A stretch of 64,000 nucleotides of DNA, from the NCBI RefSeq assembly GCF_020085105.1, contig NC_058045.1, positions 3,920,333-3,984,332 of the forward strand. Direction: 5' to 3'. The notes beneath the pieces were generated by a model. That model was not told the DNA's origin. It saw only the letters and a program-made list of their open reading frames with translations, and made no database searches. Source of the stretch: Siniperca chuatsi. Lineage: Eukaryota > Chordata > Actinopteri > Centrarchiformes > Sinipercidae. Numbering within the stretch: the stretch's first letter is position 1; the number at the start of each line of letters is the position of its first letter. The position numbers were made by a program, and so were the translations under genes. Below, one piece after another: positions 12,820 to 29,127 of this stretch.

Positions 12820-14574
12820 AAAATGAAAGCGTGAACTATGGAAACAGCAGCTTGACATAAAAGAATTTAAAAAATTAATACAAGGTCCAACTTAATTGTT
12901 GTTTTGGAAGCTTTCAACCACATTTGGTGGCATTTTTCAGTGAAATTGTCATTTGAAAAGTGTCACTAGTACTTTTACCATAAACATTCATAAAATCATT
13001 GGATCATTATTGAAGTCACTAACTATACATTTTTTTGCTGACTGTAGGGGATTTAATCAGCTATTATTTGAAATATTGAGCAAACAACTACCTAAAATTA
13101 TATTTGTATAGTATTTTAAGATGAAGTGCTGCTTTTTACTACATCTGATGAGAAACATACAATGAAAAAAAACTTTGCGTTCCAGTATCAGAGGTCTAAA
13201 GAACTACAAGATGTTTAAATATGTAAGGATTCTGTATAATGGGGGGGGGGAAATAAAAAACATTATGGACTATGAAAACTGTCTTGTGAGACCTATCAAA
13301 GGGAAATGATACCTAAGAAATGTGAAAATGCCCATAATGCATTATTACCCAAATTTCAAGCGCCGGGCTTCTCTGTATTTGGTTTCCTGGTATGACGGCT
13401 GGCCAGGGACGGACCGAGGGCGTCGGGCCAAAGGAGGCAGGAAACTGGAGGCACTGTAGTGGGTTTGAACAGGAAGGATCCATTCCTGGAAAACAACTGC
13501 TATTTTAGATCAAGTATGTTCCAACACAGACATCATCTCAGAGGCCGTCATCTAAAAGAGAGGAAATCCTATGTTATTTCTGCTCAAATAAATGTTCGGA
13601 GCTGTTGATTTGTCAGGTGATGAGGGGCTTTTACATAGTGATGATCATAACTATACCCTTTATTTGGCATTTTGTATGTTTAGTCGGTGCTAAATTTACA
13701 TCAGTGAGTAACAAAAAGATGGGAAATTGTAATGTTTATTTGTTAATACAGCTCATTTTAACCTCTATCTTTTAATCAAGCTGGAAACTGTCACCATGAG
13801 CCCTGCAGTTCACTCTGATGTTGGTCTTTTATTGAAGCCTTCCTCTCTAATCATTTCTGCCTCACTCTCTCACACACACATACACACACACACCTTTTGT
13901 GACTAACCATCCTTTCTACGAGGCGTCTCCGCTAATGTCAGCGTGTGACAACTGCACATACAGACACGATCAACTGCTTGGCTCTTCAGTCAAACCACAT
14001 AAACATACACACACACAGTCATCTCTTCCTCTTTCATGTCGTCTCTCTGGGCTCCAGGTCCAAGCTCAGCTCGCCTCTCCGGGCCTAAATGTTGCTGCCT
14101 TGTAGAAATTACACCCTTCCAATGTTAGTCACCCAGCAGTTCACAGGAGCTGCTGGTATTTGGGGCCCCAGGCCAAAACCTTTCATCTAGGGCTTTGAGA
14201 AGAGTTCCAGTCTGGTCTCTTCAAACACAGTGGGAGATAATGGCTTAGACACACACAGGGAGGGGAAACGGTTGTCACACTGGCTGAGAGTGGGGGCTGC
14301 AGCCGGTATCAAACACTGAGGGGAGGTTTCAGGGTTTAGGAGCTGTTGATCACAAATTGCTGCCTCTTAAATTTCTATTAAGTTTAATTAAATTTGGCCA
14401 TTAAGCAACTTTACTGCTTCACTGAAATCCATAAATCAAGCTTTATTAGCTTGTGGTCTGCATGGTTGCATTTTGTCTGGTGAATGGTTTTTAAATACTT
14501 TTTCATAACGGCCAAACACTTTAAGACCTTACTGAGAAAAGAACACGCTTCTTAAAACCTTGAAAGTAACTTTG
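12820..14574. other. Intergenic, no gene recognised
   Basis: Holds a G10 tract at 13241-13250 and a short CA-rich stretch near 13868-13894. No splice-flanked coding exon was recognised. Confidence 0.5.
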
Positions 14575-15405
14575 AAATGAGCTTAATGCTAATATCAGAA
14601 TGCTAACATGCTCACAATATGTGTGTTTGCATGCACTGAAGTAACCACCAGGTTACGCAGGTAATCAGTGACAATGCTAACATGCTGATGTTTAGCAGGC
14701 ATATTGTTAACAATGTTCATCACCTTAGTTTTGCATTTTAGCATTGCTAACATTTGCTAATTAGCACTAATCAGAAAGTACAGCTGAGGCTAAATGGCAG
14801 GTATTTGGTCATAAACCAAAGTATTGGACAAATTTCAATTTTGACCTTATGACAGCATTAGATGGGAGTCACCTAAGTTATTACTCGAGGGGGAAAGTGA
14901 TTTACTGTGCCAAATTTTATGTAAATCCATTCAATAGTTCTGGAGACATTTCACTAAATTAACAAAAATGTCAACCTCATGGTCTCGCTTGATGAAAAGT
15001 GTGTCTGTATAAAATCTTATGCAAATTCATTTAGTGGATGTTGAGATATTTTACTGGATAAGTGAAAACTTTGACTTGCTGGTGGCGTTCTTTGTCACAG
15101 GACCAGCAAAGTCACAAAGATTCATCCTCTCTGCACCATGAATGTTTTTACCAAATTACATGGCAATCCATTTTATAGTTGTGGACACATTTTCACTAAA
15201 AAACACAAATGTCAACCTCATGGTGGCGCTAGAGGAAAAGTCAGGGGATTATCAAAGTCAGAAGGATTCATCCTCTTGGAACCCTAAATTACTGTACACA
15301 ATTTCTTGGCAATCCATAGTTGTTGAAATATTTCAGTCTGGACCAAAGTGGCGGACCAACCGACCAACATTTCCATCTCTAGAGCGACGCTAGCGTTGTG
15401 GCTAA
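14575..15405 (+). repeat. Teleost 'GCTAACATGC' interspersed repeat, + copy
   Basis: Contains many gctaacatgct/ttagcatt words, then the hallmark segments 'aaccaaagtattggac', 'aacctcatggtggcgctag', 'ggattcatcctctt' and a final 'tccatctctagagcgacgc'. Other copies in the window lie at 16100-16600 (-), 26990-27640 (+), 43665-43980 (-) and 52675-52985 (-). Class is not identified, and no coding capacity is seen. Confidence 0.7.
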
Positions 15406-16095
15406 AAAGGAAATCCAAGGCAAGGAAGCAAGCCCTTTGTTGAACCCATCAGATATTTACTTTCGAAGCACATATTTTAGATGGTAATGAAGACGGCGCA
15501 GGGAAGTGATGAGAGTGGTGAAGCTGGAAGGAGAAAACAAAGCTGTAATTCATGCTATTCAGCATCATGAGTGAAGATGCAAATATTCGAAACCATTACC
15601 CAAACCTTAACCAGAGATGGTTTCATTGAGCAAATTTAACCTCATTGTGTGACAAATGTGAAAATAATGTTTTAATTTTATGACCCTGTCAAATAATGTG
15701 AATGTAACATGAATCATCACATCATTATCTGAATTTTGACAAATTTTGGGAAGAAGACAATAGAAGTGCTATTTGTAGTAGTAGCAGGAGTTGCAGCTTC
15801 TTCATAGCGCTGGGTAAATGGACAGTAGTTGTGGGTTTGTGGCTAGAAAGAAAAGAAAGTAAGAGTGGAGGGAGGAGGAGGAGCACAGCAGGATGTATAG
15901 TGAAGGTTAACTGGCAGGAAGAGTTCTGCTTTGGGCAAACCACAACTGATGAGATGTCGGTGGTGATCCGGATCTGGGGTTGTAGATGATTATCGTTATT
16001 TAGCCGTGACTGTGACATAGCTAGACTGTTTGCAAGGTCACATAAACTCAAACTGAAGTTCAAATGTCAAATGAGTGTAACAGGAAGTCAGATAA
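15406..16095. other. Spacer between two opposed repeat copies
   Basis: Unique-looking AT-rich sequence separating the + copy on the left from the - copy on the right. No gene is seen. Confidence 0.5.
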
Positions 16096-16099
16096 TTGT

Positions 16100-16600
16100 T
16101 CAGCTTTGATGAAGGGTTGTGCTCTTTCACTACTTCAGTTTTTACAACTGTTGGATGGAATGTCATGAAATTTTGTACAGACATTCAAGGTCCCCAGAGG
16201 AAGAATCATACTGACTTTGGTGATCCCCTGATTTTTTTATCTAGTGCCAAATGCCAAACAACTATTGGATGGATTGCTATGAAGTTTGTCACAAACATTC
16301 ATGTTCCCCTCAGGATGAACTCACTGTGGTGATCCCTTAAATTTCCATCTAGCTCCATCATCAGGTCAAACTTTTAATTTGTCCAATACTTTGGTTTATA
16401 ACCAAATAACTGCAATGCTAGTGACATTCCCATAAGCCTGAACTGCGCTTTGTGTTTAGTGCTAATCAGCAAATGTTAGCATGCTAACACACTAAACATT
16501 ATACCTGCTAAACATCAGCATGTTAGCATTGTCAATGTGAGCATGTTACAATGCTATTAGCATGTAGCTCAGTGCACCGCTGTGCATAAGTACAGCCTCA
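16100..16600 (-). repeat. Teleost 'GCTAACATGC' interspersed repeat, - copy
   Basis: Reverse-oriented relative of the 14575-15405 copy. It carries the complement of 'ccaaatttcatggcaatccatc' type segments, 'ttggtttataaccaaataac', and 'cagcatgttagcattgtcaa'. It forms an inverted pair with the left copy. Confidence 0.7.
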
Positions 16601-18764
16601 CAGAGAAGCTAACATGGCTGCATTGTTACACTGGAATTAGTATTTGGTGTAATGCAACTTCACGTTTGAAAAAAAGGAAGAGTATGATGGCAGAAATATG
16701 GGAATGTGGTAAATAAACAAATTGCATGATCAGTATGTACACTGACCATCCTTGATTACTGACCGCAACATCCTGGTTGTCTTCCAGGGGCTCAGGGCAG
16801 CTTTTTTCTCAACATTCCCAAAATCTCCCATCACAACCCTCTCTAAAGAAATAGTGATAGTCTTGGGTTTTTGTTCTGTCGGCTGGGTGTCAGTCAAGTC
16901 ACTAGAGAAACATCAGTGGCTGCAGAGGGCTAACCACAGAGGAAAGCATTGCGTGCAGGACTCAGAGAGGCTCAAGACGTTTAGTTTGGGGGACTTTGTG
17001 GCTCTTCTGGGGGATGGCAGTGACGTGTCAGTGAATCCTAAAGCTGTACTAGATATTACTGTTTATGTGCCAGTGTCAGGAGGGCAGCTTCCATCTGCAC
17101 TGTGATAACTAACCTTCGGTCAGATTTTCGGGCGGCGGCACAGCAGCAACACATTCTCTCAGGCCTCAGCGGAGAACTGAAATTGCTCTGGTTTCCCCCC
17201 ACGGCTGCTATTATTTCAGCCAATGACTGAAATATGAGTTCATGTGGCAATATTTGCTGTATTACTTGAGGCCATGGCAAAACAGGGGCATGGAATATGC
17301 TCTGTCAGCCTCAACATACCAGCCTTTGACAATGCCACAACAGACTGAACAGCTTTTACACTTAACACTTGACATTGTTTTGCAAATAACCTGCCATAAA
17401 TCTCAGTTATTTGTTGTAATGAATAAAATATGCAGTTTTTCTTGGTTGTAGAGTTTCTCCATCACATGCACGACATTTAACATTTTAAGGAATTAGATGC
17501 TAAGTTTCTATCCAGAGCTTAAAATGACAAATACAAGTGCTTATATATATTTATATTTTAAAACTCCAGGGTCAGAGTCGGGTTATTCATCACCCAGAGA
17601 AAAGGCAGTAAAATACACCTGCATTGTTAACTGTTAATGGGGATTTTCCTCTGCTGTTAAATGGACTTTAACCTAGTAAAATTGCCATGGTGTTATTGTT
17701 TGTGTAAAAGAATGCTTGCATGAAGCTACAGCATGTTTAAGCTTTATATTTGCACCTTGGATAAACAATATGCTGTGCAGATATAGCTGTTGTCTTGTTA
17801 TTACACATCGAAAATTGCCTATTTTGATTGAAAAAATGTTGAGCAAGGAACATCAGTTGGGTTTGACCACGTTTTCAGTGGGACGAGAGGTCAAGACAGG
17901 GGTCAGCTGGGTTGACCTGACCCCCATTCATTTTAAACGATGATGCAAATAGAATTCAGGATGCATCTGTGTGCAAGATGGTGTGATGTGGTGTTAGTAT
18001 CTGTACGGGTATTTGTATTAGTACCACTGTTATCTTAACACAGTTGTCATATTGGAAAAGGATATGGTCACTTTCAGTAATATTCTTTCATTTGCTACTC
18101 ACATTTAGATGTTCAGTATTAGTTTTTATTTCAGTAGTTTTTGTTGTGTTTATATTAGTTGGCGACATGTGTCATAGCAGTATTAGATGTTTTTCTTGCC
18201 TTTTCTTCTCTTTTCTTTTACGTAAAAAACTGGTTTACAATAATATATTTTTTTACCTTTATCTTCTCATTTGTCTCAATGAAGACACAATAGATTAGTT
18301 CGACAAGTAATGTTAAGATCACTACAAGCTGACAATCAAACTACTATTCAAATCTACTGTAGCTGTGTGAATATTGGTACCGTGCTGGTAACTAAGTCCT
18401 GTTGTAATCTGAAGAGGATGCACAATCAAACAGTAAGGATTAAACCAATTATATTTTACTATTGCTGCAATTATCTATAAATGCTCACACGCTCAGGCTC
18501 TTAGGGTTCTGAAAATCTCGCTTTAGATTTTTGGTTGAATCACTGTGGCGAGCTGCAGAGTTCATTATTGGTCTATTTGATGGCATATTCTGTGATTAAA
18601 TGTCACTCTTCAAACAACCTGACATAAAGTCTGAGTTAGATATGGGCCACAAGTCAAGTTGTACTTGTACATTTACTAGTACTGGCAGTAGCGTTATGTT
18701 GCCACAAATAATACCTACATAGGTAATATTACTACAGTATAGATAAGTAACTGTTGGTTTCATA
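16601..18764. other. Intergenic, no gene recognised
   Basis: Includes a 117-codon open frame at 16752-17105 with no recognised domain, low-complexity support or splice context, which I regard as chance. The rest is AT-rich. Confidence 0.5.
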
Positions 18765-18772
18765 TTTATTGC

Positions 18773-20098
18773 TAGTGGTGGAGGAAGTATTCAGTTCCTT
18801 TACATAAGTAAAAGTACCAACACACCAAATACTGGTCTTCCATTCAAAAACCTACTTAAGTAAAAGTATAGACGTATTAGCAGCCAAATGTACTTAAAGT
18901 ATCAAAGTAAAAGTACTAATTCTGCTTAAATGTGTAAGCAGCATTTTACTGCAGTAGCTGGTCAAGATGGAGCAAGTTTGAACTACTTCATATACAGTTA
19001 GTCCAGTGGTTCCCAACCTAGGGGTCGGGCCCATCCAAAGGGTCACAAGATAAATCTGAGGGGTCGTGAGATGATTAATGGGAGAGGAAAGAAGAAATAA
19101 AAAAGTTCTGCAGCACAAATTTCTATACTTTTTTTTTCTCTAATCTTTGCTTTTGTCCTGAGATATTGGATAATGTGACCTCTTTGGGCCTTTATGTAAT
19201 ATTCAAATGAAACCATCTGAGAAGTTTAGAGAGGAAATCACTCTCTCATAGACATCTGAAATGTGACAAGGGGCCCCAAATATAATAATACAGTTTTTTT
19301 TTTGTAAGGAGTCACAAGCAGGGGTGGACTCAGGCGGTCTGAGGGGCCGGGGCACCAGCTGCGTGCGGTGAGGCACCACTGCGTAGAAAGTCATAATGCA
19401 TTTATGGTGAACCGTAAATTAGAACCAATAAACACACCCAGACAGTTTTAAAAAAAAATTTCTTTCTAAAGATACTTTTAACTTCTACACGCTAACAATT
19501 CTAAAAACTGTCTGGATGCGTTTATTGGCTGCAAACAGGAATGACAATGAGGTAGAATCATAAAGCCACAAAGCTGTTTTTTAAGAGGGTATATATTAAA
19601 AAACAACAACACCAGGGGCACCAGGAGGGCAATTTCCACTTTTGAGGCATCCCATGAGGGCACATTGTCTTGCATGCAGGCAAACATAGAGGCCAACTAA
19701 TTTTCTAGCATGTAGGGCAGCCTATATGACACAACATCACGTTTTCTCCATTTTAAGGCCACGCATTAGTGCACTGCATCATGTTTTCTCCACTAGAAGG
19801 GCACCTAGAGGTCAGGTCACTGTTACAAGCCAAACATTTTAGAAACCACTGCTCTGATTTTTTTTTTTTTAAACAATGCATTGTTTTTTATACTTTATTA
19901 TATGTTTTGTTTATGTAAAGAAATGTCTGAAAAGTCACCAGTAACCACAGCTGTCAAATAACTATAGTGGAGTGAAAAGTACAATTTTTCCTCTGAAATG
20001 GAGTATAAAGTAGCATAAAATGGAAATACTGAAGTAGTACAAGTTCCTCAAAATTGTACTTAACTCGAGTGCATGTACTTAGTTACTTTCCACCACCT
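18773..20098 (+). repeat. hAT-like non-autonomous element, copy 2, interrupted
   Basis: Starts TAGTGGTGGAGGAAG and ends TTTCCACCACCT, with the family's aagtaaaagtac words on both sides. The flanks TTTATTGC (18765-18772) and TTTATGTC (20099-20106) match at 6 of 8. The interior is split by a second element at about 19004-19851, so the original element was around 480 bp. Confidence 0.7.
19004..19851 (+). repeat. Second hAT-like element (CAGTGGTTCCCAACC type) nested in copy 2
   Basis: Begins CAGTGGTTCCCAACCTAGGG, a common opening of short vertebrate hAT elements, followed by 'ggggtcgtgagatgatta'. It ends TTTTAGAAACCACTG, an imperfect inverted complement of the start. The 8-bp flanks do not match, so the boundaries may be eroded or composite. 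A related fragment lies at about 47237-47445. Confidence 0.6.
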
Positions 20099-20249
20099 TT
20101 TATGTCATGTTAAGTATTAGTGGAAGTAGCCTGTAGGTTCTGGCATTAGTTATGAATTAGTGATCAGTGATGAATAGGCTTATTGGTATCATCACCGATG
20201 TTGTATTTGGCACTGATAAATCTGTCTTATGGGCTCGTGAATGATGGGC

Positions 20250-20335
20250 TCGTGCATGATGAGGTCACCGCTGGAGCTCCGTTCACTTCAAAGGGGATGC
20301 CTCGTCCCGTGACGTCAGCGCGCCGCTCCTCTGAG
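20250..20335 (+). promoter_or_regulatory. hapln3: Probable hapln3 promoter with consensus CRE
   Basis: This is a locally GC- and CpG-richer stretch in otherwise AT-rich DNA, ahead of the putative first exon. It contains a perfect palindromic TGACGTCA (20310-20317), the consensus CRE/ATF site, followed by GCGCGCC. There is no clear TATA box. Transcription start is inferred, not seen. Confidence 0.5.
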
Positions 20336-20419
20336 TGTCAGGACGGTCCGCAGAGAGACAGCAGAGGATGAGGAGGGGATGAGCTGAGGAAGACACGCTG
20401 GGCGGACAACTGCTTATCT
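20336..20419 (+). other. hapln3: Putative non-coding exon 1 of hapln3
   Basis: A GA-rich leader ends at CTTATCT before the donor GTGAGTGA (20420). There is no ATG in frame with the next exon. The exon is supported by its position about 760 bp before the signal-peptide exon and by the strong donor. The 5' end is approximate. Confidence 0.45.
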
Positions 20420-21193
20420 GTGAGTGACTTTTTTCGACTTTTTTAATAAAGAGACGCTCATAAGGCAGATTTAAACCGGAGACAGTTCGCTTATTTTATA
20501 AGTTTCCAGCAGGCTGTGCGGTTGAATTTTAGAGCGATGGTATAATTGAGTTGCGGAACAGAAAGCTCAGGTTAATACTTTACTTGAAATGCGGCTCATA
20601 CACTACTTCATAAGGCAGCAAACGCGTTAGAAAGACATTAATTAAACGCGATAATTATTTTAAACATAGCTTTATTGAAACATTTAGGGGTTGAATATTT
20701 TAAAGGGGAGAAAAGGAGAAGACGAAACTGCGAAGAAAATATATTAAACGTCCATTGTCTAATTGTCTAATGACTGAGATGTGAAAAACATTTCTTCTGT
20801 TTCAGCAAGGCACATAATATATATATTGTTGCATATAAACTATCATAAGTAATCAAAGTGCACTTCATTTTTTAAAAGTTTTAGATTTTGGCTGTGAAAA
20901 GATTAGTTTTATTCAACATGAAGGGATGTGTAGACAAAAAAAAAGTTAAAAAAGTATCTCATGTCTTTGTCCAAAGGATTTAATCAATTGTGAAATTGGA
21001 TTATCATCACTTCATAACCCAAATTCGCGTTATTGGAGCTGGGAATGTAATTTTTTTTTTAAGCAAAATTTAATTGTGGCTTTTATCCAAACAATCTCCA
21101 GCCACAGCGTCCTCCTCCTGATATTTATGACAGTTTAATAGAATAAAGAGCACAGTATTTACTCTGATCCTTGATTCAGCAGAGGACAGCAAC

Positions 21194-25510
<4,317 letters not shown>

Positions 25511-26335
25511 ATGCTTTGGCTCAACAGAAGACAAAAACAAACCATTCTTACAGCATACTGGTTCAAAGCTCTGCTTGAGAGGTTAGCATTAGCTGTAGCC
25601 TGGAAGCAAATCAGCAGTTAGCTAGTTTGTTCATTTCTGAGCTATTTTGAGGCCATTTGGGTTCATCGCTCTCCACCTCCATAAGACTGTAACTGATGTC
25701 TCAGTATTGAACTACCAGTCAACAACTGTTAAACTATGTACGTCCATCATGTGATGCCACTTGTACGTAGACAAAAGTACATAATAGTATATGGACAGGG
25801 GTGTCCACATACTATTGGGCATGTAAACATTCAATCTTGGGAACTTCATTCTACAACTGCAAACTTTTGGGATAAGTGTCTTAACCCAAAAGTTCCTAGC
25901 CACCTTGATGGTTGAGGAAGTGGAGAGTGTTTCTCATTATTTTACTATCGAATCTTTCCAGTTGGTTTATGATTGTACACTCGCTATCTGTAGGTTAATT
26001 CCACCACAGACACGTTCTGTCTTTCTAGCACTGTGAAATATATTGGAGTCTTTGTTCGTCTCCTGAAATGTCTGTGTATCCCATTTTATAAAGTCTAATG
26101 CATCTCTTTTTCATTTTTCTGGGTGATTAAGGGTAGTGCTCTGTGATGGACTAAGCAGAAGTTATGAGTGAGTATCTGTATTGTTGTAATATTTAAACTA
26201 CCTTGTTTACAGCCATTGTGGAAGAAGAAACAGTTTTTCATTACATACATGTACCTTTTTTTGTTTTTCACTATATATGTCTATGCATTTGTACTATTTT
26301 CTACAAATAAATAAAAACACTACTCTGAAGACATT
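25511..26335 (+). other. hapln3: hapln3 3' UTR with poly(A) signals
   Basis: Runs from the stop to a pair of overlapping AATAAA hexamers at 26306-26311 and 26310-26315, the first convincing poly(A) signals after the stop. It contains two hairpin-forming inverted repeats (25783-25816 and 25862-25894), described under findings. Confidence 0.6.
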
Positions 26336-26989
26336 TTTATATGTGGTACATTATGTGTGGTGATTTAGGAAAACTATAATTTAAACTTCCAAGTTTCTTG
26401 CAAAACTTACAATGTGAGGGTGAGAATGTTAAATGTCAAGAGTGGGCTTGCCAAATCTGGCCTAGTAGCCAGACAACTAGTATCACCACCATCCTTGGGG
26501 ACAGTGCTTTGCATGGGGGAAACAGAGTCCAGTCCTGCGGTTTGGGGTAAGTCAAACCTGTGCCCCCTCCCCGGGAGGAACACCCTTGCATCAAATTTGC
26601 AATATGTAGTGCTAGGCTCTCAGGTTGCAGTCTTGTTAGCAAGGAAGGCCATGTTTTCAAAATTTCCACAGTAGCCTGCAGTATGTTTGTTTGCTGCGTA
26701 ACACCACCCAATGGACCTTTTAACTGCAGGCAACACTTATTTCTATTGATTTTAGAAGTCTAAACAAGATTAAATCTCTTTAGCCATGCTAGTGCTCCTG
26801 TGAGGCTGCAACACAGCAGAAACATTAGTTGGCTGGGTGAGTACGAAGATACAACTTTGCTAATCATAGACCCTTACCATTAATGGGGGCCAAAAAATGT
26901 GAAGTTTGCCACCAGAGCATAACTTGAACAGTGGCCAATTTAAGACATCTTAAACTAAGCTTAGCTCAAGTTTCATCTGAACAGCTCTG
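26336..26989. other. Intergenic between hapln3 and acan, no gene recognised
   Basis: Contains only short open frames without recognisable domains. Confidence 0.5.
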
Positions 26990-27640
26990 CTTTGAGCTGT
27001 ATGCTAACATTAGCATGCCTACAGTTAGCAAGTTAACGACTACTGGAAGTTAACATGCTCTCAGTTATCATATTGACATGCTTACATTTAGCATCTTGCT
27101 AAGGTTAGAATGTAAGCATGCTAAGGTTAACGTGTTGGCATACTAACAAAAACAATATCAGCGCATAGCATGGTGTGATGCTAACATTTAACATATAACA
27201 TTTAACATGTTAACATACTAACATTAGGATATTACGATGTATGTTAGGTGTTAGCATTAATCATTAATTAATAAATACACATGAGGCTGACAGGAATCCA
27301 GCATAGTTTTTAAGGTACCCTGTAATGAAGTGAAGTAACTTACGATTCGTTTTGCTGAACAATGTGGAGATGTGAGTGGTGATTTGAGGTCTGGAACCAG
27401 ACTAGAACTAAAGTGTTGGAAAGCAGAAATGTTGACCTGTTGATAGCGCTACAGGGAAAGTCAGGCTCTTACCAACAAAATTAGGATTTATCTTCTGGGG
27501 TCCATAAGTGTCTGTACCAAATTTCATGGTAATCCATTCTGTACTTGATGAGATATTTCTCTATGGAAGAACGTGTTGGGCTTACAGAGCGACCAACAAA
27601 CACTGCCATTCCTACAGTCATGGCTAAAACTTGATAATTG
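26990..27640 (+). repeat. Teleost 'GCTAACATGC' interspersed repeat, + copy
   Basis: An expanded and diverged run of 'tgctaac' and 'ttaacatg' words at 26995-27250 is followed by the family's 'tctgtaccaaatttcatggt' segment and a degraded end 'cattcctacagtcatggcta'. Confidence 0.65.
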
Positions 27641-27672
27641 GTTCTCAATAGAATAACATGTTCAGAAATCTT

Positions 27673-28237
27673 TAGTGGTGGAAGAAGTGCTCCGACCTTT
27701 TGGGCTGTAAAAGTAAAAGTAATGATACAACAGTGTAGAAATACTTGCCGTTACAAGTAAAAGTCTTGCATTTAAAATGTTACTCAAGTAAAAGTATTAG
27801 CATCAAAATATACTTAAAGTATCAAAAGTAAAAGTACTCATTATGTAGAACGACTCATTTCAAAATAATATATTTTATATCATTGTAAAATAATTATTGC
27901 ATTAAAGTGTAAGTATCACTTTAATGTTGCAGCTGGTAAAGGTGGGGCTCATTTTAAAACTTTACATACTCCCAGGTAGCTTAAATATATAATAATATAT
28001 CATACTTTATCAGCTGATTATATTTTGTGTTAATAATCAGAATCTGCAAAGTCACTAGTAACTAAATGTTTAAAATAAATGTAGTGCAGTAAAAAGTACA
28101 ATATTTCCCTCTGAAATGTGGTGGTGGAGAAATATAAAGTTACATAAAATGGAAATACTCAAGTAAAGTATAAGTACCTCAAAATTGTACTTAAGTTCAG
28201 TACTTGAGTAAATGTACTTGGTTACTTTCCACCACTG
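27673..28237 (+). repeat. hAT-like non-autonomous element, copy 4, with perfect 8-bp target duplication
   Basis: Starts TAGTGGTGGAAGAAGTGC and ends TTACTTTCCACCACTG. The flanks are identical 8-mers, GAAATCTT at 27665-27672 and GAAATCTT at 28238-28245. This is direct evidence of transposition with the 8-bp duplication typical of hAT transposases. There is no open frame, so it was mobilised in trans. Confidence 0.88.
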
Positions 28238-28586
28238 GAAATCTTTTTTGATGCCCTTTAATTGCTGGATTTATACCTATGAAACACTTTCTCAGATTTC
28301 TTTAGGTACTCATAAACCACCACTGGTTGGTGTGCTCTCAAGGTTGCACTTGGAGTCCAAACAGGAATGCCAGGGTAGAGAGGTGAGATGGGTCACTGAC
28401 CCACACAAATTAGCTACTGTATGTAAACAGCGTCACTCTGTCTGAACACGATGCGCTTTTAGATGAGTGGAGTCACACACGTCGCTACGCCCTCCTGCAT
28501 CCGGGTGTGAACAGAAGTCCCAGTGATTATATGGCCAACAGGTTTTATAAACACGTCCTATTTAGACATGTTGGCCAAACATGACT

Positions 28587-28588
<2 letters not shown>

Positions 28589-28624
<36 letters not shown>
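28589..28624 (+). repeat. (AC)n microsatellite
   Basis: Uninterrupted AC dinucleotides, about 18 units, continuing with one interruption to 28633. Confidence 0.95.
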
Positions 28625-28631
<7 letters not shown>

Positions 28632-28767
28632 CAGGGATTACATGCCTACATACACTGCCACATACACATCAAATGAATGCACACACATGTACAGTGTGAC
28701 CAAATAGATGCATATACACATGCAACCACACATGTACTTGTATACAGAGCTACTCTCCCTGTTACGT

Positions 28768-28794
28768 ACACACACACACACACACACACACACA
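28768..28794 (+). repeat. (AC)n microsatellite
   Basis: About 13 AC units downstream of the preceding tract. Confidence 0.93.
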
Positions 28795-29127
28795 GAGCAG
28801 ATCTGTTTGCAGTGACTGTAGTGATGAAGGTAGTCGCTGTAGAGGCTGATGAAGGAGCTATTTACTGTATGTTTTTTCACGGTTGGGTTCCACAGGAAGG
28901 TAAAAACAAACTAAATGCCAGGTTTGTTCCTCTGGCTTGGAGAGTTTACCTCAAATTTAACAGCTCCAGGGAAAAATTATGTTTCCAGAAAATGGCAGAG
29001 GTTATGTAACATAAAATGCAAAGAGCCCAGTACAGTTGCTTAATACAAAATATCAATGACTCCTGGGTAAAAAGTGATAGTTTTGCACACTAGGACAATA
29101 ATTTCACAGAGACAGATGATTCCAAGT

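Noticed and set aside
16752..17105. Open frame of 117 codons on the + strand
   Set aside because: No recognisable domain, signal peptide or splice context; surrounded by repeats, and the length is compatible with chance.
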